Below are positions 38,415 to 46,408 of a stretch of 48,764 nt of DNA, in pieces; positions within the stretch are counted from its first letter, which is position 1; each line of letters opens with the position of its first letter. The translations under genes were made by a program, and so were the position numbers. The stretch covers positions 1 through 48,764 of the forward strand of contig SFDQ01000013.1 of NCBI GenBank assembly GCA_004558145.1, given 5' to 3'. The notes below the pieces were generated by a model. It made no database searches. It was given only the letters and a program-made list of their open reading frames with translations, and was not told the origin of the DNA. Source of the DNA: Oscillospiraceae bacterium (GTDB lineage: Bacteria > Bacillota_A > Clostridia > Oscillospirales > Ruminococcaceae).

Positions 38415-40190
38415 TCAGATCAGCTGATAGCGGGCCAGAAGCTCTTCCAGGGTGGTGCCCCGGACCTTTTCCAGGCCGGCCAGCAGCGCCATTTTGTAGG
38501 GCAGCGGCAGTTTCATGGCGGTGAGCTTGCGCCCGTCCAGCAGGTAGTGGGCGGCGTTGAGCAGGCAGCGCACGTCGTAGGCGGAGCCGAACACTTCCGG
38601 CACGCCCCGCTCCACGTCCAGCAGGGTGTAGACGGCTTCCATCGCCGTGCGCACCGAGTATTCGGTGGTGAAGATGGTGTCCCGGGGGGTCTGGGCGAAC
38701 TGGCCCAGGAAGGCGAAGTTCACGCAGCCCTCAGGCACCACGTCGGGGCGGTCGCCCGCCTCGCGGGGCATGAAGAAGGCGGTGACGTAGGGCATCATGC
38801 AGGGAACGGTGGAGGCGGACTCGGTGGCGAGGCGCTCGATCTCGCTCTCCGGCACGCCCAGGTGATACAGCCACTCCATGCAGATCTCGGCGCCGGTGCA
38901 TTCCGACATGGGCTTGCCCACATAGTCGCCGGGCTCGTCCGGGTAGAGGCCGTAGATCCAGCCCACCAGCTGTCCCTCCGGCTGGGCCTTGAAGTGAGGC
39001 TGGCGGTTGAAGGTCCAACTCATTAGCCAGGCGGAGTCCTTCACGGTGACGATGCCGCCGGTGACCACCTTGCCTGCGTAGGGGTCGCGGCCGCAGATGC
39101 GCTCCACATAGGGGGTGATGCGGTCGTCCAGAAGGGTGACGGTGGCGGACTCCCACTTGGTGGCCTCAATGTCGGAGCAGAATTTCTCCGGCCGGCCGAA
39201 GGATGCGTCCTGCACGGCGATGTTCTTCCACAGCTGCCAGCTGGCGCCGTCGCCGGGGGCGATGTCCAGCACCGGGGCCCTGTCGTTTGCGCCCAGGGCG
39301 CTCTCTTCGGTGCAGGAGCCGTTGGTCACGAACACCAGGTCGTTCTCGGTCAGCTCCATGGTCTCCTGTCTGCCGTCCTTCACCAGCAACAGCTGGTGGG
39401 CCACCTTCTTGCCCGGCAGAAAGTGGAACAGCACGTTCTCCACCCGCACGCCGTAGCGGAAATCCACGCCCTTTTCCTCCAGGTATTTCACCAGCGGCAG
39501 GATGAGGGATTCGTACTGGTTGTATTTGGTGAACTTGAGGGCCGAAAGGTCCGGCAGGCCGCCGATGTGGTGGATGAACCGCTGGAGATAGAGCTTCATT
39601 TCCAGCGCCGAGTGCCAGGTCTCAAAGGCGAACATGGTCTGCCAGTAGAGCCAGAAGTTGGAGTCGTAGAAATCGCCGCCCAGCACCTCCTCGATGCTCT
39701 TGTTGTAGAGCTCCTCGTCCGGCGTGAAGAACAGCTTCATCAGCGCCAGCGCGGCCTCGTCGCTCAGCTCAAAGCGGTTTTTGGTGTCGGCGCTCTCGCC
39801 CCGGTCCAGGATGGCCCGGTTCATGGAGAAGTTGGGGTCGTCGTGGTTCAGCCAGTAGAACTCGTCCAGCACGCTGGCGTCGGGCACTTCCAGCGAGGGG
39901 ATGGAGCGGAACAGGTCCCACAGGCATTCGTAGTGGTTTTCCATCTCCCGTCCGCCCCGGATGACGAACCCCACGTCCGGCCGCAGCAGCCCGTCGCAGG
40001 CGCCGCCGGGCAGTTCGGCCTCCTCCAGAATGTGGATGCGGCTGCCCTCCATGCCGCCGTCCCGGATGAGAAAGGCCGCGGCGGCAAGGCTCGCGAGGCC
40101 TCCGCCCACCAGCCAGGCCTGTTTGTCCTCCGCGCCCTTGGGTTTGCGGGGGCGGGCGAACGCTTCATAATTTCCGTTGGTGTAATACAT
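38415..40190 (-). CDS. Oleate hydratase (fatty acid 10-hydratase)
   Basis: A 591-residue FAD enzyme of the oleate hydratase/MCRA family. The N-terminus has the dinucleotide loop WLVGGGLASLAAA, followed by GGREMENHYECLWDLFRSIPSLE, the family's hallmark with the catalytic Glu. Later come SWTFNRQPHF and TEYSVRTAMEAVYTL. It adds water to the cis-9 double bond of oleate to give 10-hydroxystearate, detoxifying host unsaturated fatty acids; the enzyme is peripheral to the membrane. AGGAGG precedes the ATG. The promoter carries Crp-type site 2. The downstream partner is a DUF308 membrane protein, consistent with a fatty-acid or membrane stress response. Confidence 0.93.
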   Translation of the reverse strand: MYYTNGNYEAFARPRKPKGAEDKQAWLVGGGLASLAAAAFLIRDGGMEGSRIHILEEAELPGGACDGLLRPDVGFVIRGGREMENHYECLWDLFRSIPSLEVPDASVLDEFYWLNHDDPNFSMNRAILDRGESADTKNRFELSDEAALALMKLFFTPDEELYNKSIEEVLGGDFYDSNFWLYWQTMFAFETWHSALEMKLYLQRFIHHIGGLPDLSALKFTKYNQYESLILPLVKYLEEKGVDFRYGVRVENVLFHFLPGKKVAHQLLLVKDGRQETMELTENDLVFVTNGSCTEESALGANDRAPVLDIAPGDGASWQLWKNIAVQDASFGRPEKFCSDIEATKWESATVTLLDDRITPYVERICGRDPYAGKVVTGGIVTVKDSAWLMSWTFNRQPHFKAQPEGQLVGWIYGLYPDEPGDYVGKPMSECTGAEICMEWLYHLGVPESEIERLATESASTVPCMMPYVTAFFMPREAGDRPDVVPEGCVNFAFLGQFAQTPRDTIFTTEYSVRTAMEAVYTLLDVERGVPEVFGSAYDVRCLLNAAHYLLDGRKLTAMKLPLPYKMALLAGLEKVRGTTLEELLARYQLI

Positions 40191-40306
40191 TGTGTACCTC
40201 CTGTGCGCCGGGCTCTGCCCGCGCGCTGTTGATGGTTTGTTTGAGTGCAGAGGCCCGGCGGGCTTGCCCGTCTGGGCCGGCAGCGGGCCGGCTTTGACTT
40301 GTTCCA

Positions 40307-40348
40307 AGCATACCGCACCCCGGGCGGAAAAACGGTGGGCCAAACAAC
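40307..40348 (-). promoter_or_regulatory. Class II activator site and -10 for oleate hydratase (site 2)
   Basis: On the minus strand GTTG-TTTGGC-CCAC (40335-40348), 22 nt, then TATGCT (40307-40312), with no recognisable -35. The dyad is 27 nt from site 5, which faces the other way. Confidence 0.6.
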
Positions 40349-40375
40349 GAAACAAAAAATTTTTCGCGCCCCTTC

Positions 40376-40417
40376 GTTGGAAATACAACCGCCCCCGCGC
40401 CCCGGAAAAGGTATGCT
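40376..40417 (+). promoter_or_regulatory. Class II activator site and -10 for the PH-domain gene (site 5)
   Basis: GTTG-GAAATA-CAAC (40376-40389), 22 nt, then TATGCT (40412-40417) and GATAACAGG. The dyad is perfect in both half-sites and there is no -35. Confidence 0.6.
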
Positions 40418-40475
40418 GATAACAGGCAGACAACGCTGCTCTCAAACATCCACCCATCTGTAAGGAGAAATCGAT

Positions 40476-40853
40476 ATGACCGACCTTGAAAACATGCTCT
40501 TCCTCAAACTGCGGCCCGCCTCGGACCACCGCCTCGCCGACCTGACCGAACCCATCCTGGCGGAGGGCGAGCGGGTGCTGCAGCCCTTCCAGGGCATCCG
40601 CGACGGCGTGGTCTTCACCGACCGGCGGGTCATCGCCGTGAACACCCAGGGCTTCACCGGCAAGAAAAAGACCTTCGTCAGCCTGCCCTATAACCGCATT
40701 CAGGCCTATTCGGTGGAATCCGCCGGCATGATGGACCTGGACAGCGAGATGCAGCTCTGGTTTGCCGGGCTGGGGGTGGTGACCTTCGAGTTCATCGCCG
40801 GGGCCGACCTGGCAAGCCTGGCCCGGCTCATCGGCGAGGCGGTGCTCGCCTGA
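40476..40853 (+). CDS. Bacterial PH-domain protein
   Basis: A 125-residue protein formed by a single bacterial pleckstrin-homology domain (bPH type): GIRDGVVFTDRRVIAVNTQGFTGKKKTFVSLPYNRIQAYSVES is the typical strand series, ending in a C-terminal helix (LASLARLIGEAVLA). No membrane helix or signal is seen, so it is cytosolic. Bacterial PH domains form ring-like oligomers and are found in stress- and membrane-related contexts; the ligand is unknown. AAGGAGA precedes the ATG. It shares a divergent control region with oleate hydratase and has its own Crp-type site, so both are likely induced together. Confidence 0.85.
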   Translation: MTDLENMLFLKLRPASDHRLADLTEPILAEGERVLQPFQGIRDGVVFTDRRVIAVNTQGFTGKKKTFVSLPYNRIQAYSVESAGMMDLDSEMQLWFAGLGVVTFEFIAGADLASLARLIGEAVLA

Positions 40854-40871
40854 GCACGGCGCACAAAAAAG

Positions 40872-40908
40872 AGGACCGGCAGCCCGAAGGGGCTGCCGGT
40901 CCTTTTTG
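40872..40908 (+). terminator. Terminator after the PH-domain gene
   Basis: A 14-bp stem (40872-40885 with 40890-40903), 4-nt loop, TTTTT. The convergent hydrolase gene ends at 40919, so it may act in both directions. Confidence 0.8.
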
Positions 40909-40918
40909 CTTTGGAGGT

Positions 40919-41896
40919 TCAGAACAGTTCCAGCAGGAACTGCGCCACATGGTCCACCGCGCGGTCGGCCTGCTTGAGGGGGAACATCTGGAACACGTGC
41001 CACATGTCCTCCCAGCACTCCATCCGGCAGGGCACGCCCTGCTCCAGCAGCCGCTGGTGCAGCCGGGCGGAGTCGTCGAAGAGGATCTCGTTGGAGCCCG
41101 CCTGGATCATCACCGGCGGGAAGCCGGAAAAGTCTCCGAAGAGGGGCGAGAGCAGCGGGTCGGTCCAGTCGGCGCCGGGGGCGTAGGCGTCCCGGGTGGC
41201 CAGCATGTAGTCGGCGGTGAGGGAGGGGTCGTCCCCGGCCCGCTCGGTGAAGGACTCGCCGCTGAAGGTCATGTCCGTCCAGGGCGAAAACAGCACCAGG
41301 CGGCGGGGCAGCTGGCGGCGGGCGTCCCGCAGCATCAGGGTCAGCACCAGGGCCAGGTTGCCCCCGGCGGAGTCGCCCATCACCACCACGTCCCGGGCGC
41401 CGTAGCCCAGCAGCATCAGATAGTCCCAGGCTTTCAGCGCGTCCTGCCGTGCGGCGGGGCTGGGGTGCTCCGGCGCGAGGCGGTACTCAAAGCAGAGCAC
41501 TTCGTAGCCGGTGCGGTTGGCTATTTTGGAGGCGAGGGGGCGGGAGTAGTCCAGGCTGCCGCTGGTGTAGCCGCCGCCGTGGCAGTAGAGCACCACCTTG
41601 CGGGGGTCGTGGCCGCGCTCCGGCCGCACCCAGGCGGCGGGCATGCCGTTCAGTTCAAAGGGCTCCCAGCTCAGGCCCAGCAGCGGGGCGGCCAGCCGCC
41701 CCAGCACTTTCTGGCCTTTGCGCTGGCGGTCCAGTTCTTCCTGGCCGGCGGCAGCGGGGGAGGAGGCCGAGCGGATGGTGCGCATCGCCTTCATCATGGC
41801 GGTGGTCACCGCCTGGTCGGCGGGGCTCGTGTCGGAATAGCGGGGCATGGGGATGTGCAGGCCGCCCCGGGCGTTTGTGTTGTTGGTGTTTTCCAT
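40919..41896 (-). CDS. Alpha/beta hydrolase, hormone-sensitive-lipase type
   Basis: A 325-residue esterase of the HSL family (abhydrolase_3). LYCHGGGYTSGS holds the HGGG oxyanion motif, VVMGDSAGGNLAL the nucleophile GDSAGG, and the catalytic Asp and His are in DDSARLHQ and DMWHVFQMF. No signal peptide is present. It hydrolyses or transfers acyl groups on small esters. The start at 41896 (MENTNN) has only the weak GAGAGAAAATC site; a longer frame begins at 41929 without a better one. It is divergent from a condensation-fold acyltransferase, and the hydrolase, acyltransferase and zinc-ribbon membrane protein recur together in Clostridia as far as I recall. Confidence 0.88.
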   Translation of the reverse strand: MENTNNTNARGGLHIPMPRYSDTSPADQAVTTAMMKAMRTIRSASSPAAAGQEELDRQRKGQKVLGRLAAPLLGLSWEPFELNGMPAAWVRPERGHDPRKVVLYCHGGGYTSGSLDYSRPLASKIANRTGYEVLCFEYRLAPEHPSPAARQDALKAWDYLMLLGYGARDVVVMGDSAGGNLALVLTLMLRDARRQLPRRLVLFSPWTDMTFSGESFTERAGDDPSLTADYMLATRDAYAPGADWTDPLLSPLFGDFSGFPPVMIQAGSNEILFDDSARLHQRLLEQGVPCRMECWEDMWHVFQMFPLKQADRAVDHVAQFLLELF

Positions 41897-41951
41897 AAGA
41901 TTTTCTCTCTTTCGGCGGGCCCGCGGCAAGCGGGCGGTGGCTGCTGCTTTC

Positions 41952-41957
41952 AGTATA
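41952..41957 (-). promoter_or_regulatory. -10 of the HSL-type hydrolase gene
   Basis: TATACT on the minus strand, 55 nt before the start, without a clear -35. It is divergent from the acyltransferase promoter. Confidence 0.45.
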
Positions 41958-41979
41958 GCATAAAAACGGCGGGAAGGCG

Positions 41980-42008
41980 TTGCCCGCGGGGGGCGGCGGT
42001 GCTACAAT
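41980..42008 (+). promoter_or_regulatory. Promoter of the acyltransferase gene
   Basis: TTGCCC (41980-41985), 17-nt spacer, TACAAT (42003-42008), 31 nt before the ATG. Confidence 0.6.
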
Positions 42009-42039
42009 ACAAGGTAGAGACAGAAGGAGGCGACGCAGA

Positions 42040-43317
42040 ATGGCACACGCCGCGCAGAACTGGTACCGGCTGGACAACGCGGGCATGGTCTATTCCGCCA
42101 TCCAGCGGGACGATTACTCGGCGGTCTATCGCTTTTCGACGGTGATGGACGCCCCGGTGGACCCCCAGCGCCTGCGTCAGGCCGCGCGGCGGGTGATGCC
42201 CCGCTTTCCCGGCCTGCAGGTGCGGCTGCGGCGGGGGGCGTTCTGGTATTATTTTGATTCCGACCCCTCCTTTGTGCCCGACGTGGAGCCGGACATCGCC
42301 AACCCCTGCCAGCCCATCCGTTTTTCTTCCAAGGACCGGCTGCTGCGGGTGTTCTATTACGGGCCGCGCATCTCCATCGAGCTGTTCCACGCATTGGCGG
42401 ACGGCGCGGGTGCGCTGGTGTTTCTGAAAACGCTGGTGGCGGAGTATCTGCGGCTGGGCGGGGTGGAAGTGCCCTGCACCGAGGGCGTTCTGGACCCGGC
42501 GGAGCCTCCCGACCCGGAGGAATGGGAGGACGCCTATCCCCGCTACGCCACCTCCCGGGCCCGGCGCAGCCTCAAGGCCGGCCCGGCTTACAGCTACACC
42601 GGCACGCCGGAGCCCTTCTACACCCTGAACGTCATCATGGGCCTCATCCCGGTGGACAAGGTCCACGCCGCCGCCAAGCGCTACGGCGTTTCCATCACCG
42701 AGTTCCTGGCCGCCGGGCTCATCCAGGCGCTGATGGTGCGCCAGCGCAGCGAGGGCAGGCGGCGGGAAAAGCCGGTGGCCCTGGTGGTGCCGGTGAACCT
42801 GCGGCCTTATTTCCCCAGCCGCACCCTGCGCAACTTCATCCTCACCGCCCGGCCCTTCATCGACCCGGAACTGGGGGACTACACCTTCGCGGAGATCGCC
42901 TCTCAGGTGCACCACTATATGCGGCTGCACGTCACAAGGCAGGAGATGGCCGCCTACATCACCCAGAACGTCAGTTTGCAGCGCTCGCCGCTGCTGCGGC
43001 TCATCCCCAGCCCGCTGAAGAATCTGGGCATGGCGGTGGGATTTCGGACGCTGGGCGAAAAGCCCTATTCCACCACCTTCACCAACCCCGGCGTGTTCCG
43101 GGCGCCGCCGGAGATGGAAGCCCACATCCGGCGGGTGGAGATGGTGCTGGGCCAGTCCTATTCCGGGCGCACCAACTGCGCGGCCATCAGCATGGGCAAT
43201 ACCCTGGCGCTGAGCTTTTCCGGCACCATGCGGGAGAGAGACCTGGAACGGGACTTCTTCCGCTGGCTGGTGCGGGAGGGCGTGCCGGTCAAAATCATCT
43301 CCAACAGAAAGGACTGA
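42040..43317 (+). CDS. Condensation-fold acyltransferase (alcohol acetyltransferase-like)
   Basis: A 425-residue protein of the condensation-domain/CoA-dependent acyltransferase fold. The catalytic HxxxDG motif is present as HALADGAG (about residues 117-124), preceded by RISIELF, and the second-domain bridge motif is SISMGNTLALSFSG near the C-terminus, analogous to DFGWG. It resembles alcohol O-acetyltransferase-type and PapA-like acyltransferases. It would move an acyl group from CoA (or a carrier) to an alcohol or amine acceptor in the cytosol, possibly making a wax ester or lipid. The ATG at 42040 follows AGAAGGAGG. It is followed 6 nt later by a zinc-ribbon membrane protein and divergent from an HSL esterase, forming a compact lipid-ester module. 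Confidence 0.8.
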   Translation: MAHAAQNWYRLDNAGMVYSAIQRDDYSAVYRFSTVMDAPVDPQRLRQAARRVMPRFPGLQVRLRRGAFWYYFDSDPSFVPDVEPDIANPCQPIRFSSKDRLLRVFYYGPRISIELFHALADGAGALVFLKTLVAEYLRLGGVEVPCTEGVLDPAEPPDPEEWEDAYPRYATSRARRSLKAGPAYSYTGTPEPFYTLNVIMGLIPVDKVHAAAKRYGVSITEFLAAGLIQALMVRQRSEGRRREKPVALVVPVNLRPYFPSRTLRNFILTARPFIDPELGDYTFAEIASQVHHYMRLHVTRQEMAAYITQNVSLQRSPLLRLIPSPLKNLGMAVGFRTLGEKPYSTTFTNPGVFRAPPEMEAHIRRVEMVLGQSYSGRTNCAAISMGNTLALSFSGTMRERDLERDFFRWLVREGVPVKIISNRKD

Positions 43318-43323
43318 GGGATC

Positions 43324-44028
43324 ATGTCTTATTGCGTGAACTGCGGCGTGGAGCTGGACGTTTCCGCCCATGCCTGTCCGCTGTGCGGCACGCCGGTGGT
43401 CAATCCCCGCTGCCCGGTGGACGAGACCGCCCAGCCGCCCTTCCCGCTGGTGCGGCGGGAGGTGGAGCCGGTGGACCGGCGCAGCCTGGGGCTGCTGCTC
43501 ACCGGCATGCTGGTCTCGGTGGCGGTGTGCTGCTGCGCCATCAACTGGCTGGCCTTCTTCCCGGCGGTGCCCTGGTCGCTCTATGTGGCGGGGGCTGCGG
43601 CGGTGCTCTGGGTGTGGGCGGCGCTGCCGCTTTTGGCCCGGGGCTGGCCGGTGCCGGTCTATCTGCTGGCGGACACGGCCGCGGCGGCAGGCATGCTGGC
43701 GCTGGTGGCCGCCCTCACCAACGGCTGGGGCTGGTTTGCCCGGCTGGCGCTGCCCATTCTGGGCATCACCGTCCTGTTGGGGGCGGTGGTGGGCGGCATG
43801 GCCGCCCGGCGGTGCTCCGGCCTTTCCACGGCGGGGGTGTTCTTTTTGCTGCTCATCCTCTGGCTGCTGGCGCTGGAAGCGCTCATCGACCTTTATGCCT
43901 TTGGCCGGTATCAGCCGGGCTGGTCGGTCATCGCCGCGGCGGCGGGGCTGGTGGCAGCGGTGTTTCTGCTCATCGTGCGCCTGCGCCCCCGCTTGCGGGA
44001 GGAGCTGGGCCGGCGCTTCCACACCTGA
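43324..44028 (+). CDS. Zinc-ribbon membrane protein (DUF6320-type)
   Basis: A 234-residue protein with an N-terminal zinc ribbon CVNCGVE...CPLCGTP (four Cys at about residues 4, 7, 18 and 21), then a linker and about six transmembrane segments. I recognise the architecture as one that accompanies condensation-type acyltransferases in Clostridia (DUF6320-type); the function is unknown. It is probably the membrane partner that orients or retains the acyltransferase 6 nt upstream. A long terminator hairpin follows. By sequence a minus-strand promoter (site 3) points at its 3' end. Confidence 0.65.
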   Translation: MSYCVNCGVELDVSAHACPLCGTPVVNPRCPVDETAQPPFPLVRREVEPVDRRSLGLLLTGMLVSVAVCCCAINWLAFFPAVPWSLYVAGAAAVLWVWAALPLLARGWPVPVYLLADTAAAAGMLALVAALTNGWGWFARLALPILGITVLLGAVVGGMAARRCSGLSTAGVFFLLLILWLLALEALIDLYAFGRYQPGWSVIAAAAGLVAAVFLLIVRLRPRLREELGRRFHT

Positions 44029-44042
44029 ATCTCCCTGTTATC

Positions 44043-44084
44043 AGTATAGCCCTTCGGGCCCGGCAGGTCTGTGTGCCAAACAAC
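44043..44084 (-). promoter_or_regulatory. Class II activator site and -10 facing an antisense direction (site 3)
   Basis: On the minus strand GTTG-TTTGGC-ACAC (44071-44084), 22 nt, then TATACT (44043-44048) and GATAACAGG. Transcription from it would run antisense into the end of the zinc-ribbon gene; no minus-strand gene follows for 2 kb. The dyad overlaps the loop of the plus-strand terminator. Confidence 0.4.
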
Positions 44085-44101
44085 AGGCCGCCGGGCCTTT
44101 T
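44057..44101 (+). terminator. Terminator of the acyltransferase operon
   Basis: GGCCCGGC (44057-44064) pairs with 44090-44097, with an inner GGTCTGT/ACAGGCC pairing and loop, then TTTT. Confidence 0.65.
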
Positions 44102-44110
44102 CTGCGCCCG

Positions 44111-45487
44111 TCAGGAAAGGCGTTTGCGGGCAACGGAGCCCCACCGGGCCCGCCGCCCCATGGTCACCAGCGCCTGGCAGCGCCAGAAGGCCAGCAGCGG
44201 GCGGTAGAATAGCGGCTCCAGCAGGCAGGCCCCCGCCAGCCGCAGCGGGTCGTCGGGGGAGGGGTAGACCCGCCCCTCGGTGACCAGGGCGGTCAGGCTC
44301 TGGGTCAGCCCGTGGAGGTAGGCCATGGCGAACACCAGCAGGGCCGCCGTGGTGGGGCCGCCCAGCAGTAGAAGGGCCGCCAGCATCCCGTAGCCGGTCA
44401 GTTCGATGACCGGCCCCAGCAGCTCGATGAACCAGAACACCGGCAGGGCCGCCATGCCCACCGTGCCGTAGCGGGGCCGCAGCACCATGCCCCGGTGCCG
44501 CCACAGCGCCTGGGCCAGGCCCCGGTGCCACCGCACCCGCTGGGTCCGCAGCCCCCGCAGGGTCTCGGGCACCTGGGTCCAGCAGAGGGCGTCCACCGCC
44601 GTGATCACCCGGTAGGGCCGCTTCTCATCCAGCAGCCGGTGGTGAAGGCGCAGGGTCAGCTCCATGTCCTCGCCCAGGCTGTCGGCGTAGCCGCCCGCCT
44701 CCAGCAGCACATCCCGGCGGAACATCCCGAAGGCCCCGGAAACGATGAGCAGGCCGCTGCCCTTTTCCCAGCCGAACCGGCCGGACAAAAAGGCCCGCAG
44801 ATACTCCACCGCCTGCACCCTGCCGGTGAGGGTGGGCGGCACGCCCGCTTGCACCACCGCGCCGTTTTGCACGAGGCAGCCGTTGAGGGGCCGCACCACG
44901 CCGCCGGCTGCCACCACCCGGTCGTCCCGGGCGAACTGGCAGGCCAGCTTTTTCAAAGCGTCCGGCTCCAGAAAGCCGTCCGCGTCCACGCAGCACACCA
45001 GCGGATACTGGGCCGCGTTCAGCCCGGCGTTCAGCGCGTCCGCCTTGCCGCCGTTCTCCTTGTCCACCACGATGAGGTTCCGGCAGCTCTCGCTGATGAA
45101 CAGCCCCCGCACCTGCCCGCAGGGCAGAGGGCCCTCCCCGGCGGGGTCCAGCGGCCGCAGCCCGAACTCCTGCCGCAGCAGGTCCAGGGTGCCGTCGGCC
45201 GAGCCGTCGTTCACCACGATGACCTCGAAGCGGGGATAGTCCTGCCGCAGCAGGGCGCGCACGGTGTCCAGGATGGTGACCTCCTCGTTGAAGGCCGGCA
45301 CCAGCACCGACACCGCTTCCGCCCGCTCTTCCGGCAGGTCAAGATGGGCGGAGGCCACCCGCATCTTGCGCCCCAGCAGCCCCAGCGAGGCCCACAGCAC
45401 CGCCAGATTCACCGCCAGCGTCACAAAGTAGTAGGCCAGCACCACCAGCCCCATCACCATCACGGCCTGGGTCCAGAGATCGTTCAT
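44111..45487 (-). CDS. Family 2 glycosyltransferase, membrane-bound processive type
   Basis: A 458-residue GT2 enzyme. An N-terminal membrane helix is followed by the GT-A domain: VLVPAFNEE, VVNDGSADGT, CVDADG (DxD), GEDMEL and the QxxRW-type motif QRVRWHRG. Three or four C-terminal helices follow. It belongs to the hyaluronan/poly-N-acetylglucosamine/cellulose synthase-like group that polymerises and secretes a polysaccharide through its own pore. It is 9 nt after a HEAT-repeat protein gene, a pairing I recall from other Firmicutes in which the HEAT partner probably modulates the synthase. The ATG is preceded by GAGGTGC, a moderate site. It should be driven by Crp-type site 4. Confidence 0.88.
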   Translation of the reverse strand: MNDLWTQAVMVMGLVVLAYYFVTLAVNLAVLWASLGLLGRKMRVASAHLDLPEERAEAVSVLVPAFNEEVTILDTVRALLRQDYPRFEVIVVNDGSADGTLDLLRQEFGLRPLDPAGEGPLPCGQVRGLFISESCRNLIVVDKENGGKADALNAGLNAAQYPLVCCVDADGFLEPDALKKLACQFARDDRVVAAGGVVRPLNGCLVQNGAVVQAGVPPTLTGRVQAVEYLRAFLSGRFGWEKGSGLLIVSGAFGMFRRDVLLEAGGYADSLGEDMELTLRLHHRLLDEKRPYRVITAVDALCWTQVPETLRGLRTQRVRWHRGLAQALWRHRGMVLRPRYGTVGMAALPVFWFIELLGPVIELTGYGMLAALLLLGGPTTAALLVFAMAYLHGLTQSLTALVTEGRVYPSPDDPLRLAGACLLEPLFYRPLLAFWRCQALVTMGRRARWGSVARKRLS

Positions 45488-45496
45488 AAAAGCACC

Positions 45497-46333
45497 TCAC
45501 GAGCCGCTGAGCAGCAGGTGCCGCCGGGCCAGTTTCTGTTTTTGGGACGGCCCGCCTCCGGCAAGGCTTTTCAGCAGGTCCGCCCCGGCTTCGCCCCGGG
45601 CGGCCATGCTCCGGGCCGCCCGCTCCCGCACGGCGGGGGACGGGTCGGCCATCATGGCGTCCAGCAGGCGGAGGGTCTCGTCGCCCGCCCGGCCTTCCAG
45701 CCGCGCCGCCGCCAGTTCCCGCAAGGCGGGGTCCGGGTCGTGCAGGGCGATGTCCTGCAGGCGGTCGAAGGCGCCGGGCAGGCCGCTGTCGGCAAAGCAG
45801 CCCAGGGCCGCGCCCCGCAGAGCGGGCTCCCGGTCCAGCAAAAGCAGCAGCCGCTCCAGTTCCGGGGCGGTGAGCGCCGTGCCGTTCAGGCTGCCGATCA
45901 TGTCGGCCCCGCCGCGGCCGCTCTCCTCGGCCTTCTGCTGCAAAAGGGCGTTGGACAGGCCCAGAGTGCGAAGCATCTCCGCCCTGCGCCCGCCGCAGAA
46001 GGGGGCCGCCAGCACCGCGCGGCGCAGCCGCTCCTTCTGGAGCGGACCGTCGGCGCAGGCGGAGGAAAAATAGAGGCTGAAATAGCGCTCGTCCGGGTCT
46101 TTGGAGTACCAGTAGGGCTCCAGCTGGTCGGCGGCCCCGGCGGGCTTGTCCTGCCCAAGGCGGGCCATGGCGCGGATGCGGCTCTCCGGGCGGCGCAGGG
46201 TGCCGCCGCTGGGCGCGTCCTTGCCGGCGGCGCGGCGGCCGCGCTGGAACATGAGCACCGCCATCAGGGCGGCAGCGGCCCCCGCGGCGGCGATGACCTG
46301 AATGGCCACGGCGGAACGGATGAATTCATACAT
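45497..46333 (-). CDS. Membrane-anchored HEAT-repeat protein
   Basis: A 278-residue protein with one N-terminal membrane helix (SAVAIQVIAAAGAAAALMAVLMF, about residues 7-28), a short basic linker and a cytosolic alpha-helical domain with HEAT-type repeats. Clear repeat cores are ALRGAALGCFADSGLPGAFDRL, ALHDPDPALRELAAARL and MADPSPAVRERAARSM, each with a DPxPAxRE(R)AA turn. HEAT repeats are protein-binding scaffolds, so it probably recruits or controls the adjacent GT2 synthase. The ATG at 46333 follows AAAGGAG; the frame is open farther upstream but through the promoter. Its promoter carries Crp-type site 4. Confidence 0.8.
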   Translation of the reverse strand: MYEFIRSAVAIQVIAAAGAAAALMAVLMFQRGRRAAGKDAPSGGTLRRPESRIRAMARLGQDKPAGAADQLEPYWYSKDPDERYFSLYFSSACADGPLQKERLRRAVLAAPFCGGRRAEMLRTLGLSNALLQQKAEESGRGGADMIGSLNGTALTAPELERLLLLLDREPALRGAALGCFADSGLPGAFDRLQDIALHDPDPALRELAAARLEGRAGDETLRLLDAMMADPSPAVRERAARSMAARGEAGADLLKSLAGGGPSQKQKLARRHLLLSGS

Positions 46334-46408
46334 GGGCGCTCTCCTTTCGAGCGTGCCGCCTTTGGCGGCGGGGGAGGAAAGGGCGGACCCTTCCCGAGGT
46401 CTGCTTTC

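Noticed and set aside
40191..40475. Possible small gene or riboswitch in the oleate hydratase/PH-domain gap
   Set aside because: The open frames lack ribosome sites, and the region is explained by two divergent promoters with their dyads.
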